A stretch of 64,000 nt of DNA from NCBI RefSeq assembly GCF_011290505.1, contig NZ_JAANPV010000009.1, positions 1 through 64,000 on the forward strand. The letters run 5' to 3'. The position numbers and the translations under genes were made by a program. Within the stretch, counting starts at the first letter, position 1; the number at the start of each line of letters is the position of its first letter. The stretch comes from Paenalcaligenes suwonensis (GTDB taxonomy: Bacteria; Pseudomonadota; Gammaproteobacteria; Burkholderiales; Burkholderiaceae_B). Below the pieces are notes generated by a model. The model was not told where the DNA came from and made no database searches. It saw nothing but the letters and a program-made list of their open reading frames with translations. Shown piece after piece: positions 36,689 through 45,080 of this stretch.

Positions 36689-38896
36689 GTGTCGTCCAAC
36701 ACTCACCTTGCTGACGTGACGCAATTGTTTAATCTTCAAAGTAACCTTGCCATTAAACCGTCTGTAGCGGATTTTCAGGCTGAACAGACAGATCAAATCC
36801 TGCGTGTGGAAGCGCATTCCCCAGGCGTATTCAGGCTACGTTTTGGTAGCTTAAAACATATACAGCCTGAAAAAGTCAGTCTGCGTGCGCAACAGCAGGC
36901 TGAAATGCTATTAGTGCGGGAAGACGCCGTAGGTGAGTTTTCCCAAGAGTCTATAGAGCATGAGGGCGGCTGGCGCGTAGAGCAGGGCGAATACGCACTG
37001 GTGTTGAATCAGTCTCCATTTTCATTTGCGCTGTATAAAGGCGACGAGTTGCTGATGCAGTCATCTGGTGTATGGCAGGACGACAACGACGAGCAACAAG
37101 GTTGGAATGCGGCTTTTGCGTTGCAGGCTACTGATGTGTTGTACGGCTTGGGTGATACACAAGAAAGCCTAAATCGTGATGGTCAGCAGTTAGTGTCTGA
37201 TTTACCTGAGCACCGTGTGCTGCCTTTGTTGTGGAGCACTAGAGGTTGGGGTGTGTATGTCAACACGCTAGAGCGCGTTGAGCATAACGTGGCGGTAGAG
37301 GAAGAAGCACGTTACAGCGTTCGAGCGTCGGCTCCGTTGTTGGACGTGTTCTTGTTTGCGGGCGCACCTACTGAAATTCTGAATCAATACACAGCACTGA
37401 CAGGCCGTGCGGGGCAACCCGGTGTATGGCCTATGGGTGTGTGGTTGCAACAAGCAGCGGGTCAATCTATTGAAGACACACTCAGCTTGTCGGCTTCCTT
37501 GGCCGAGAAAGGCGTGGGTTTGGATGGCGTAATGGCCGCAGCGCCTGCCTTGTACGGATTTATGCCTGATCGTCCCTTATTCGTCTGGGACGAAGAGCGT
37601 GTACAAGATGGCCGAGATTTAAGTGCAAAAATAGAAAAATCGGGTGTGCAGTTGGCCGCGCATACTTTCCCTGGCGTGATAGTAGACACACCGTTGTTTG
37701 AAGAGTGGGAAGATCGTGGCTGGTTATTGATCGATGACGACACGGGTGCGGCTTATCAATTTGAGGGCGATGAAAATAGTGCCGGCAAACCGTTTGGTTT
37801 GTTAGACCTCACCCATAAAGATGTATTTAAGATGTGGGTAGAGCGCCAACGTCAAAACTATGATGAGGGTTTGGGGGCTCCTATATGTACGGTGAGCTAC
37901 AACATTCCCGATAGCATTACTGCACGTGGTGGTGAGTGCGGTGCGTTGCTACGCACGGTTTACCCTATTTTGGTACGTCAGGCATTGTTTGATGCTTTTG
38001 CTGGTCATAAAACACCACAAGAGGGTGTGATTTGGAGCACAAACTTGTTCCCCGGCGTGCAGCGTTACAGCATGCAGTTAGGGCCGGATGTCAGCAATGA
38101 CTGGGAAGGTATGGAGCGTTCATTGCGTTCTGCGTTGGCATTGGGCAATAGCGGCGTTACGGCACAAATGCACAAATTAGGTAACGCCGTTGCGCCTACG
38201 ACTGACATGACAGCCGAGCTGTACATTCGTTGGTTGGCAATGGGCGTGTTCTCAGCCAACTTCTGTTTCCAAGCTATACCTGCGTTGTTGCCATCGGCCT
38301 TTGATGAGAAAACCCAAGAGCTAGTGCAACACTGGCTGCGCTGGCGCTATAGATTAGTGCCTTATATATTAGGCATTATCGAAGAGTCTGTACGTTGTGG
38401 TTTGCCTGTTCAACGTTCTATGGCACTAGAGTTTCCAGAAGATCCAGTTGCTCAGCAGTGGGATACTCAATATATGTTGGGTTCGGCATTGTTGGTGGCT
38501 CCATTTTTGCAGCCTGGTGAAGAAATGGAAGTGTATTTACCAGCAGGCAGTGCATGGTGGGATCTCAGTACTGGCTGGCGCTACGAGGGCGGTACAACAT
38601 GGACGGTGACAGCAGGCTTAGATAGGTTGCCTATATTTGGTCGCGAAGGCCATATGTTGTGTTTAGGGCCTGAGGTGAATAACACCAGTGAGTTCAACTC
38701 TGCACGCTTGCTAGAAGAGGTTTGGATGTTTGGCATGCCTGAGCATAGCCCTGAGGTCATGCGTAATAAGATTCGTGTGATGCAGATGCAAGGCTCTAGC
38801 TATATAAAAGGCTTAGAGGGTCTGAAAATTCTGCCAGCCGAGGGCTTAGAGGTAAAACGTCGCGGTGCTGAGGTACGTATCTCACGTGCACGATAA
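36689..38896 (+). CDS. GH31 alpha-glucosidase-like protein with a degenerate active site
   Basis: A 735-residue protein with the layout of glycoside hydrolase family 31: an N-terminal beta-sandwich (Y-G-L-G-D near residue 152), S-T-R-G-W-G-V-Y-V-N-T, the I-L-N-Q-Y-T-A-L-T-G-R barrel entry, and L-F-E-E-W-E-D-R-G-W. The catalytic parts do not match an active enzyme. The aspartate-rich I-H-L-D-D-D-W strand is replaced by V-M-A-A-A-P-A. The nucleophile segment (K-T-D-F-G-E or W-x-D-M-N-E) reads C-T-V-S-Y-N near residues 400-405. The G-D-I-G-G loop reads H-K-L-G-N. Only the acid/base-like aspartate (G-P-D-V-S-N-D-W-E, near residue 467) survives. GTG at 36689 follows GAGGAT. A non-catalytic role is likely; the function is unknown. 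Confidence 0.8.
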   Translation: MSSNTHLADVTQLFNLQSNLAIKPSVADFQAEQTDQILRVEAHSPGVFRLRFGSLKHIQPEKVSLRAQQQAEMLLVREDAVGEFSQESIEHEGGWRVEQGEYALVLNQSPFSFALYKGDELLMQSSGVWQDDNDEQQGWNAAFALQATDVLYGLGDTQESLNRDGQQLVSDLPEHRVLPLLWSTRGWGVYVNTLERVEHNVAVEEEARYSVRASAPLLDVFLFAGAPTEILNQYTALTGRAGQPGVWPMGVWLQQAAGQSIEDTLSLSASLAEKGVGLDGVMAAAPALYGFMPDRPLFVWDEERVQDGRDLSAKIEKSGVQLAAHTFPGVIVDTPLFEEWEDRGWLLIDDDTGAAYQFEGDENSAGKPFGLLDLTHKDVFKMWVERQRQNYDEGLGAPICTVSYNIPDSITARGGECGALLRTVYPILVRQALFDAFAGHKTPQEGVIWSTNLFPGVQRYSMQLGPDVSNDWEGMERSLRSALALGNSGVTAQMHKLGNAVAPTTDMTAELYIRWLAMGVFSANFCFQAIPALLPSAFDEKTQELVQHWLRWRYRLVPYILGIIEESVRCGLPVQRSMALEFPEDPVAQQWDTQYMLGSALLVAPFLQPGEEMEVYLPAGSAWWDLSTGWRYEGGTTWTVTAGLDRLPIFGREGHMLCLGPEVNNTSEFNSARLLEEVWMFGMPEHSPEVMRNKIRVMQMQGSSYIKGLEGLKILPAEGLEVKRRGAEVRISRAR

Positions 38897-38932
38897 GAGC
38901 GTGTTATAAGCCTGTACTGCGGTACGATAGAC

Positions 38933-38970
38933 ACACCCCTAGGTTGGATGATCCACCTAGGGGTGTTTTT
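38933..38970 (+). terminator. Intrinsic terminator of the GH31-like gene
   Basis: ACACCCCTAGGT and ACCTAGGGGTGT form a 12-base-pair stem, with a smaller TGGA/TCCA stem in the loop, followed by T6. A 66-codon frame starting inside this hairpin is not a gene. The next 180 bases are AT-rich with nothing recognised before the tRNA promoter. Confidence 0.92.
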
Positions 38971-39151
38971 TATGACTACAGCAATGTATTAGTGGTGTTG
39001 AGGAGTTTTGTTAGCATTATGCCCTGTTACAACTGTTTCTATGTGATGAGGGTTTGGTTGATGATTGCTGTGTTTATAAACAGTATTTATAGTGGTTTCA
39101 GCACTATATTTAAAAAAATACGATTTTTTAAGAAATATTTGTAGAAAGTGC

Positions 39152-39180
39152 TTGACGCACTGGTACAGCTGGGGCATAAT
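39152..39180 (+). promoter_or_regulatory. tRNA-Lys promoter
   Basis: TTGACG at 39152-39157, an exact 17-base spacer, and CATAAT at 39175-39180 make a strong sigma-70 promoter about 40 bases upstream of the tRNA. A GC-poor discriminator leads into the tRNA leader. Confidence 0.85.
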
Positions 39181-39219
39181 TTAATTCTTCGGCGGTTGCT
39201 GCGAAGCAATTAACCCGAA

Positions 39220-39295
39220 GGGGTGGTAGCTCAGTTGGTAGAGCAGTAGACTTTTAATCTATTGGTCCTGGGTTCGAGTCCCAGCCATCCCACCA
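39220..39295 (+). tRNA. tRNA-Lys (anticodon TTT)
   Basis: A 76-base cloverleaf with encoded CCA. Acceptor GGGGTGG pairs with CCATCCC (one G-T pair), TAGCTC starts the D arm, the anticodon loop CTTTTAA reads TTT, and GGTTCGAGTCC forms the T loop. MnmC, encoded just upstream, modifies the wobble uridine of exactly this class of tRNA, though nearness may be coincidence. Confidence 0.97.
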
Positions 39296-39352
39296 ACCGG
39301 ATACACAGTAAGTCAAATTTGATTTACTTAGCTACGAAAGTAGCTGAAAATA

Positions 39353-39379
39353 AGCCCCTGAAAAGGGGCTTTTTTTTTC
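39353..39379 (+). terminator. Intrinsic terminator of tRNA-Lys
   Basis: AGCCCCT / AGGGGCT closes a GAAA tetraloop, followed by eight or more T. Another short hairpin, AGCTAC / GTAGCT at about 39330-39345, precedes it, so the tRNA trailer is structured. Confidence 0.92.
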
Positions 39380-39459
39380 GCCTGTGTTTTTGAGCTTTTA
39401 GAAAAGAGTTCCTGCTTCAGCTTGTAACAAACAAACGAATCTTTATAGTTATATGTGCT

Positions 39460-39681
39460 CTATGGATTTAGTCTGAATCCTTCACAGCCTCCCCATTGGT
39501 TTTTTCGATGTAGCCAGATAGTTTGGCAGACGGAGCAATGAAAGGGGCCTTCCCACTTTGCATTGTGTCGTTCTACGTAGCTTTCCCCGTTTTTCATGAA
39601 AGAATGGGGATGAGTGCCTGGAACAGCTACCGGCAAATCTAGACAATGGTCGCAAAGTGCGCGTGTAACTATAGCTTGCAT
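39460..39681 (-). CDS. Small cysteine-rich, probably zinc-binding protein
   Basis: A 73-residue protein with two C-x-x-C pairs: C-D-H-C near residues 10-13 and C-S-V-C near 48-51, plus histidines and a single late cysteine. This spacing suggests a zinc ribbon. The segment between (P-G-T-H-P-H-S-F ... W-E-G-P-F-H) is dense in aromatic and polar residues, unlike a random frame. The ATG at 39681 follows GTGAGAT and is preferred over a frame extending to 39723. I do not recognise the family. It lies alone between the tRNA terminator and the metN upstream region. Confidence 0.55.
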   Translation of the reverse strand: MQAIVTRALCDHCLDLPVAVPGTHPHSFMKNGESYVERHNAKWEGPFHCSVCQTIWLHRKNQWGGCEGFRLNP

Positions 39682-39995
39682 ATTAATCTCACATAACGGG
39701 TTGATAGGCAGTATTACAAGCAAAAAACGCTAAGCTATCTTACCTTAATTATGTGAAATTGAAATGGTTTACATACTTAGTAGAGATTTGTTTGTAATTT
39801 GAAACTAGCGTCTATTGTTTAGTTTAAGTAATTTGGCTGTTTATTTGCATCTTTTAGGTGATTGTTAATTAACTTTTTGGTTATAAGCAAAATAAATACC
39901 AATACAAACACTATGGTAGATTAATACAACACAATGAATGAAGTATCTAAAGAGTATTGAAATTCAATGTGGTCTTATTTGGTGGCTAGCACGTT
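39682..39995. other. AT-rich region upstream of metN
   Basis: About 314 bases with very low GC. It presumably holds the metNIQ promoter, but I see no MetJ-type box, S-box or other known riboswitch. The metN start itself has only a distant GGTGG. Confidence 0.6.
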
Positions 39996-41006
39996 GTGAT
40001 TAGGTTAGAAAATATAGAGAAACGCTATACCAGCGCTAATAAAGAAGTGATCGCATTGCATGATATTAATATGCATATTCGACGCGGCGAGGTATATGGC
40101 ATTATCGGACGCAGCGGTGCGGGCAAAAGCACGTTAATCCGGTTATTGAATATGTTGGAGCACCCTACGCAGGGAACGGTTAATTTCCAAGGGCAATGTA
40201 TCTCCTTATTAACCGAGCAACAGTTAAGGCCTGTACGTCAAAAAATTGGCATGGTGTTTCAGCATTTCAACTTGCTGCAATCACGCTCTATCTTAGATAA
40301 CGTATGCTTTCCCCTAAAGTTGGCTGGTTTAAGTAAGGCGCAACAACATGCTAGGGCGAAAGAGGTGTTGCAACTGGTAGGGTTAGAGCAGCATGCGACT
40401 AAGTACCCTAGGCAGTTGTCTGGTGGTCAGCAGCAGCGGGTGGGTATAGCTAGGGCATTGGCAAATCAGCCTGAGCTATTGCTGTGTGATGAAGCAACCT
40501 CTGCACTAGATCCAGAGACCACACAGTCTATTTTGCGTTTGCTCTTAGAGATCAATCAGTCTTTGGGGCTGACTATTGTGTTGATTACGCACAGCATGGA
40601 TGTGATACGTCAGGTGTGCGATAGAGTGGCGGTGATAGAAGCTGGTGCGGTAGTAGAAAGTGGTGAGGTGCTGGACGTGTTTTTGCATCCTCAGCACGCG
40701 GCGACTCAAAGCTTGTTGGCGGAAAGTGGTAATGATAGTGATGGTTGGCGAGCGATGGATCAGGGCGTAAGCGGTAGAGTCATGCGTCTGAGTTTTAAAG
40801 GTGACGCTACAGTGCAGCCTTTAATTAGTAGAGTAAGTCGCGAGTTAGGTTTGGATATTAGTATTTTGCAGGGTGCGGTAAGCCGTATTAAAGGCACGCC
40901 GTACGGACAATTAGTGGTGGCAGTGGAAGGGCAGCCAGAGCAACAGCAAAGGTTGGGAGCCATGTTGGATGAACTGGGTGTGCAATACGAGGAGCTGCGA
41001 GCATGA
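39996..41006 (+). CDS. metN: Methionine ABC transporter ATP-binding protein
   Basis: A 336-residue ABC ATPase. Walker A G-R-S-G-A-G-K-S-T at 38-46, signature L-S-G-G-Q-Q-Q-R near 140, Walker B L-L-L-C-D-E-A-T-S-A-L-D near 160. The C-terminal NIL domain (residues about 260-336) binds methionine and shuts off transport in known MetN. Starts with GTG. It overlaps metI by four bases and powers D/L-methionine uptake. Confidence 0.95.
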   Translation: MIRLENIEKRYTSANKEVIALHDINMHIRRGEVYGIIGRSGAGKSTLIRLLNMLEHPTQGTVNFQGQCISLLTEQQLRPVRQKIGMVFQHFNLLQSRSILDNVCFPLKLAGLSKAQQHARAKEVLQLVGLEQHATKYPRQLSGGQQQRVGIARALANQPELLLCDEATSALDPETTQSILRLLLEINQSLGLTIVLITHSMDVIRQVCDRVAVIEAGAVVESGEVLDVFLHPQHAATQSLLAESGNDSDGWRAMDQGVSGRVMRLSFKGDATVQPLISRVSRELGLDISILQGAVSRIKGTPYGQLVVAVEGQPEQQQRLGAMLDELGVQYEELRA

Positions 41007-41668
41007 ATTGGTCTAATTTAGATTGGCCACTATTGGCCGAAGCCACCATTGATACCTTATTAATGACAGGGTTCTCTCTGGTTTTTACGGTTATCATCGG
41101 GTTGCCGCTGGGCGTATTGCTGTTTTTAACCAGTCCTAAACAGATGATGGAGCATCATGCGCTTTATCAAACGCTATCGCTGATCGTTAATATTCTGCGT
41201 TCAGTGCCATTTTTGATACTGCTTATTGTGATGATTCCTTTGACACGAATCTTGGCCGGTTCAGCGTTGGGGGTGGCGGGAGCGGTGCCTCCGTTGGTGA
41301 TGAGTGCAGCACCATTTTTTGCTCGCTTAGTGGAAAACGTTTTAAAAGAGTTGGATCCTGGTGTCTTGGAGGCGAGTCGCGCCATGGGGGCAAACCCGCG
41401 CGAAACAGTGATTATGGCGTTATTGCCCGAGGCTAAAACAGGGGTGGTGGCTGCTATTGTAGTAACCGCTATTATGCTGGTGGGTTACTCGGCTATGTCC
41501 GGTGTGATTGGTGGCGGCGGTCTAGGCGACTTGGCGCTACGGTTTGGTTATCAGCGTTACCAGACAGATGTCATGGCAGTAACGGTCGTGATTCTGGTGG
41601 TGTTGGTGCAGTTAATGCAGGTGTGGGGAGATAAGCTGGTTGCGCGAATGAATAAGCGCATCGCTTAA
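41003..41668 (+). CDS. metI: Methionine ABC transporter permease
   Basis: A 221-residue inner-membrane permease with five transmembrane helices. The cytoplasmic coupling loop E-A-S-R-A-M-G-A-N-P-R-E-T-V (residues about 124-137) is the EAA motif contacting MetN. Length fits MetI. ATGA overlap with metN; metQ follows 29 bases later with its own ribosome site. Confidence 0.95.
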   Translation: MNWSNLDWPLLAEATIDTLLMTGFSLVFTVIIGLPLGVLLFLTSPKQMMEHHALYQTLSLIVNILRSVPFLILLIVMIPLTRILAGSALGVAGAVPPLVMSAAPFFARLVENVLKELDPGVLEASRAMGANPRETVIMALLPEAKTGVVAAIVVTAIMLVGYSAMSGVIGGGGLGDLALRFGYQRYQTDVMAVTVVILVVLVQLMQVWGDKLVARMNKRIA

Positions 41669-41697
41669 TCCTATTAAATTTCTTTCAAGGAGCTTTT

Positions 41698-42486
41698 ATG
41701 TTGCTGAAAAAATTGGTGGCGAGTGCATTGGTTACCGCATTGGGTTTGGGCGTATCCGTAGCACATGCGGAAAAACTAAGCGTGGCTGCTACGCCCGTTC
41801 CTCATGCTGAGCTATTAGAGTTTGTGGCTCCTTTGTTGGCTAAAGATGGCGTAGAGCTGGATATCAAAGTATTTACTGATTATGTACAGCCTAACCAGCA
41901 AGTATGGGATGGGGCTATTGATGCCAACTTCTTCCAACACAAACCGTACTTGGATACCTTTAACAGCGAGCACAATATCAATTTGGTCTCGGTGGGTTTA
42001 GTACACGTTGAGCCATTTGGTGCTTACTCTAAAAAAATCAAAAGCTTGGATGAGTTAAAAGATGGCGCATTGATTGCGCTGCCTAATGATCCCTCTAATG
42101 GTGCCAGAGCGTTATTGTTGTTGCAGCAACATGGCTTGATTACGCTTAAAGATCCTACCAATATTTTGGCTACTTCTAGGGATATTGCCGAGAATCCAAA
42201 GAAATTGAAATTTAAGGAAATTGAAGCCGCTACATTACCTAGGGTATTACCTGATGTGGATTTGGCTTTAATTAATACTAACTATGCATTAGAGGCTGAT
42301 TTAAACCCTCTGGAAGATGCTTTGTTTATTGAAGGTGCAGAGTCACCTTATGCTAACTTGGTTGCAGTAAAGGCTGGAAATGAAGAGAAAGAAGCTGTGA
42401 AGAAGCTGATCCAAGCTTTGAATAGCGAAGAAACTCGTGCCTTTATTCAAGAGCAATACAAAGGCGCAATTGTTCCTGCGTTCTAA
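41698..42486 (+). CDS. metQ: Methionine ABC transporter substrate-binding protein
   Basis: A 262-residue periplasmic binding protein of the NlpA/MetQ family. A signal peptide ends A-H-A near residue 24 with no lipobox cysteine, so unlike E. coli MetQ it is likely soluble rather than lipid-anchored. V-A-A-T-P-V-P-H-A-E-L-L, F-T-D-Y-V-Q-P-N and A-N-F-F-Q-H-K-P-Y-L are typical. AAGGAG precedes the ATG, and an intrinsic terminator follows. Confidence 0.94.
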   Translation: MLLKKLVASALVTALGLGVSVAHAEKLSVAATPVPHAELLEFVAPLLAKDGVELDIKVFTDYVQPNQQVWDGAIDANFFQHKPYLDTFNSEHNINLVSVGLVHVEPFGAYSKKIKSLDELKDGALIALPNDPSNGARALLLLQQHGLITLKDPTNILATSRDIAENPKKLKFKEIEAATLPRVLPDVDLALINTNYALEADLNPLEDALFIEGAESPYANLVAVKAGNEEKEAVKKLIQALNSEETRAFIQEQYKGAIVPAF

Positions 42487-42507
42487 TATATAGAAACAAT
42501 TTTGCAA

Positions 42508-42539
42508 GAAAGCGGTGCAGTGATGCGCCGCTTTTTTTA
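42508..42539 (+). terminator. Intrinsic terminator of metNIQ
   Basis: AGCGGTGCA and TGCGCCGCT form nine pairs around GTGA, followed by six T, 25 bases past the metQ stop. Confidence 0.92.
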
Positions 42540-42673
42540 TGTGCAACCGTTAAACAATGTGATGAGGATCAAGGATGCGGGTTATTCTCCATACAAAAGG
42601 AGGGCTTTTTATTACTATAGTGATACCTCTTTGTAGTAGCAATTTATCCAATTGCGCTATGGTGTACTGAAGT

Positions 42674-42689
42674 TTGGCGTTATGCATGC
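42674..42689 (+). promoter_or_regulatory. Candidate sigma-54 promoter of glnHPQ
   Basis: TTGGCGTTATGCATGC has the invariant GG (42676-42677) and GC (42688-42689) exactly ten bases apart, as in sigma-54 -24/-12 promoters (consensus TGGCAC-N5-TTGC). It lies 38 bases before the glnH ATG. E. coli glnHPQ uses a sigma-54 promoter, which supports the idea. No clear NtrC site is seen. Confidence 0.5.
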
Positions 42690-42726
42690 CAGATACTTAT
42701 ATCCCCCTAGTAGGAGTCAAGTAATC

Positions 42727-43473
42727 ATGAAGCACAAGATCAAAGCGTGGCTAGCTGTTGCAGCACTGATGGCATTGCCAATGGGTGCGCAAGCACAAGG
42801 CAAAGAGTTGATTATGGCTACAGACACAGCGTTTGTACCCTTTGAGTTCAAGCAGGATGGCAAATATACGGGGTTCGATATTGATCTATGGGATGCCGTA
42901 GCAAAACAAGCAGGTTTGCAATACAAACTGCAGCCTATGGATTTCAACGGCATTATTCCTGGCCTGCAAACACGTAATGTGGATGTTGCGCTTGCTGGTA
43001 TCACTATTAGAGATGATCGTAAGGAAGTCATCGATTTCTCGGATCCTTACTACGAAAGCGGTTTGGCCATCTTGGTGCGTGAAGATACCGACGGTATTCA
43101 AAATGCAGCCGATCTAGATGGCAAGCAGGTGGCCGTGAAGATTGGTACTGCGACGGTGGACTATCTGAACCGCGAAGTACCTGGTGCCAAGTTGAAGCTA
43201 TTTCCAAATATTGATAACGCTTTCTTAGAGCTGGCAACAGGTCGTGTGGATGCGGTGGTGCATGACACACCTAACGTGCAGTATTACGCTCAAACTGGTG
43301 GCAAAGGTCATGTAAAAGTGACTGGTGCTGTGAAAAGTGGTGACTACTACGGTATTGCTTTCCCTAAAGGTAGCGAACTGGTGCCGGTAGTGAATGAAGC
43401 CTTGGCTGCGATCAAAGCAAATGGCACGTACGATGTTATTTACGAGAAATGGTTTGGTAAACAACCTGAGTAA
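42727..43473 (+). CDS. glnH: Glutamine ABC transporter substrate-binding protein
   Basis: A 248-residue periplasmic protein. The signal peptide ends A-Q-A near residue 23. The mature part resembles E. coli GlnH closely in memory: A-T-D-T-A-F-V-P-F-E-F, G-F-D-I-D-L-W, P-M-D-F-N-G-I-I-P-G-L-Q-T, and F-P-N-I-D-N-A-F-L-E-L. The frame is open from 42652, but the ATG at 42727 has TAGGAG before it and starts the signal peptide. A hairpin separates it from glnP. Confidence 0.95.
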   Translation: MKHKIKAWLAVAALMALPMGAQAQGKELIMATDTAFVPFEFKQDGKYTGFDIDLWDAVAKQAGLQYKLQPMDFNGIIPGLQTRNVDVALAGITIRDDRKEVIDFSDPYYESGLAILVREDTDGIQNAADLDGKQVAVKIGTATVDYLNREVPGAKLKLFPNIDNAFLELATGRVDAVVHDTPNVQYYAQTGGKGHVKVTGAVKSGDYYGIAFPKGSELVPVVNEALAAIKANGTYDVIYEKWFGKQPE

Positions 43474-43499
43474 GTCGTAGGTGACTGTATTGCAATTTC

Positions 43500-43532
43500 A
43501 GAGCGGCCAGCTAACACAGGGCCGCTCTTTGT
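43500..43532 (+). terminator. Intercistronic hairpin between glnH and glnP
   Basis: AGAGCGGCC and GGCCGCTCT make a nine-base-pair stem with an 11-base loop, followed by TTGTTT. In such operons a partial terminator or RNase barrier lets the binding protein be made in excess over the membrane parts; this is the likely purpose here. Confidence 0.65.
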
Positions 43533-43585
43533 TTATCACGTTACGGTTTGTATGGACGGTAACGACACACTAAGTAGGTGTAACG

Positions 43586-44272
43586 GTGACATTTGAATGG
43601 TCTGTGATTTGGAATGCTTTGCCCAGTTTGTGGGAAGGCACCAAGATGACGCTTTATATTACGGTGCTGGGGCTGGTAGGTGGCTCTGTGTTGGGTTTTC
43701 TGACTGGGGTGATTACTACCTATGTAAAAGGGCCTATAAAGCTGTCTACGTTACCTATACAGATACTGGCTATGGTGGCTAAGGCCTACGTACTGCTAAT
43801 ACGTGGTACGCCCATCGTGGTGCAGGTGATGTTTATTTATTTTGCTTTGCCATTATTGGCAGGTATGCGTATTGATGGTGAGTCAGCGGCGATTTTTACC
43901 TTAATGGTGAACTCGGGTGCTTACATTGCTGAGATAGTGCGTGGAGCATTGCAGTCTGTGCCCAAAGGATTGCAAGAAGCGGGTGAGGCGATGGGTCTGC
44001 CTTTTCACAAAATCCTGATTTACATTATTGCTCCCGTAGCATGGCGTCGTATGATCCCAGCCATGGGGAACCAGTGCATTATTAGCCTTAAAGATTCTTC
44101 CTTGTTTATTGTGATTGGTGTGGCTGAGCTTACGCGTCAAGGCCAAGAAATCATTGCCGGTAATTTCCGATCAGTAGAGATTTGGGGAGCTGTAGCCATT
44201 ATCTATTTGATTCTGACGGGCGTAATTGCGCTGATACTGCGTACAGTTGAACGTCGCTTGCGTGTGGTGTGA
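43586..44272 (+). CDS. glnP: Glutamine ABC transporter permease
   Basis: A 228-residue membrane permease of the polar-amino-acid (HisM/GlnP) type with about five helices. [15 protein letters not shown] near residues 72-86 is highly typical of GlnP, and [10 protein letters not shown] near 130 is the EAA coupling loop. Starts with GTG at 43586 in line with the E. coli N-terminus. glnQ follows 19 bases later. Confidence 0.95.
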   Translation: MTFEWSVIWNALPSLWEGTKMTLYITVLGLVGGSVLGFLTGVITTYVKGPIKLSTLPIQILAMVAKAYVLLIRGTPIVVQVMFIYFALPLLAGMRIDGESAAIFTLMVNSGAYIAEIVRGALQSVPKGLQEAGEAMGLPFHKILIYIIAPVAWRRMIPAMGNQCIISLKDSSLFIVIGVAELTRQGQEIIAGNFRSVEIWGAVAIIYLILTGVIALILRTVERRLRVV

Positions 44273-44291
44273 TAAGTAGGGAGAACACAAG

Positions 44292-45020
44292 ATGAAAATC
44301 GTAGAATTCAAGCAAGTGATTAAGCGCTTTGGCGAGAACATCGTGTTGAACGGTGTGGACTTGGAGATTGTCCCTGGTGAAGTAGTGGTGATTGTAGGGC
44401 CTTCTGGCTCGGGGAAATCTACCTTGCTACGCTGCATTAATGCACTGGAAAGCATTGATGAGGGCGACATTGTGGTGGATGGCTTAAGTGTACGAGACAG
44501 CCCTGCACAAGTGCGTGCCTTGCGTAGAGAAGCGGGCATGGTGTTTCAGCAATTTAATTTGTTCCCACAATTAACGGCACTAGAAAATGTGATGTTTGGT
44601 CCGGTGCACACGCGTGGGGCATCGAAGGCTGAGGCGAAAAAACAAGCGCAAGAACTGTTAGCCAAGGTTGGGCTGGCGGAACGTATGGGGCATTATCCTA
44701 GCGAGTTGTCAGGTGGTCAGCAGCAGCGTGTCGCCATTGCTCGGGCGTTAGCTATACGTCCGAAGCTGATGTTGTTTGATGAGCCTACCTCGGCGTTAGA
44801 TCCCGAACTGCGCTTCGAGGTGTTAAAAGTCATGCAAGACTTGGCCGAGGAAGGTATGACCATGATTGTGGTGACGCATGAAATGGAATTTGCGCGTAAG
44901 GTGGGTAGCCGTTTACTGTTTATCGATCAAGGTAAGATAGCGCACGATGGCAACCCTGAGGAGTTGCTTAAAAATCCACCCAGTAAACGATTACAAGATT
45001 TTCTTCAGCATGTGGCTTGA
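44292..45020 (+). CDS. glnQ: Glutamine ABC transporter ATP-binding protein
   Basis: A 242-residue ABC ATPase. Walker A G-P-S-G-S-G-K-S-T at 36-44, signature L-S-G-G-Q-Q-Q-R near 138, Walker B L-M-L-F-D-E-P-T-S-A-L-D near 155, and the switch histidine in V-T-H-E-M. Length matches GlnQ/HisP. It completes a three-gene glutamine importer and is followed by a terminator. Confidence 0.95.
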   Translation: MKIVEFKQVIKRFGENIVLNGVDLEIVPGEVVVIVGPSGSGKSTLLRCINALESIDEGDIVVDGLSVRDSPAQVRALRREAGMVFQQFNLFPQLTALENVMFGPVHTRGASKAEAKKQAQELLAKVGLAERMGHYPSELSGGQQQRVAIARALAIRPKLMLFDEPTSALDPELRFEVLKVMQDLAEEGMTMIVVTHEMEFARKVGSRLLFIDQGKIAHDGNPEELLKNPPSKRLQDFLQHVA

Positions 45021-45032
45021 TGTGTATAGCCA

Positions 45033-45065
45033 AAAAAACAGGGCCTGTAAAAGGCCCTGTTTTTA
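45033..45065. terminator. Bidirectional terminator after glnQ
   Basis: AAAAACAGGGCC and GGCCCTGTTTTT pair over 12 bases around a seven-base loop; A and T tracts on both sides serve glnQ and the convergent DUF6776-like gene. Confidence 0.92.
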
Positions 45066-45080
45066 TATGTCGCTGATGTG

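Noticed and set aside
38944-39144. 66-codon plus-strand frame after the GH31-like gene
   Set aside because: It begins inside the intrinsic terminator hairpin and runs through AT-rich sequence with no ribosome site.
39724-39995. SAM riboswitch or MetJ operator before metN
   Set aside because: No AGACGTCT-like boxes and no recognisable S-box fold in the AT-rich leader.
42650-42664. Possible NtrC site TGCGC-TAT-GGTGTA upstream of glnH
   Set aside because: The half sites are too close compared with the 17-base NtrC consensus.
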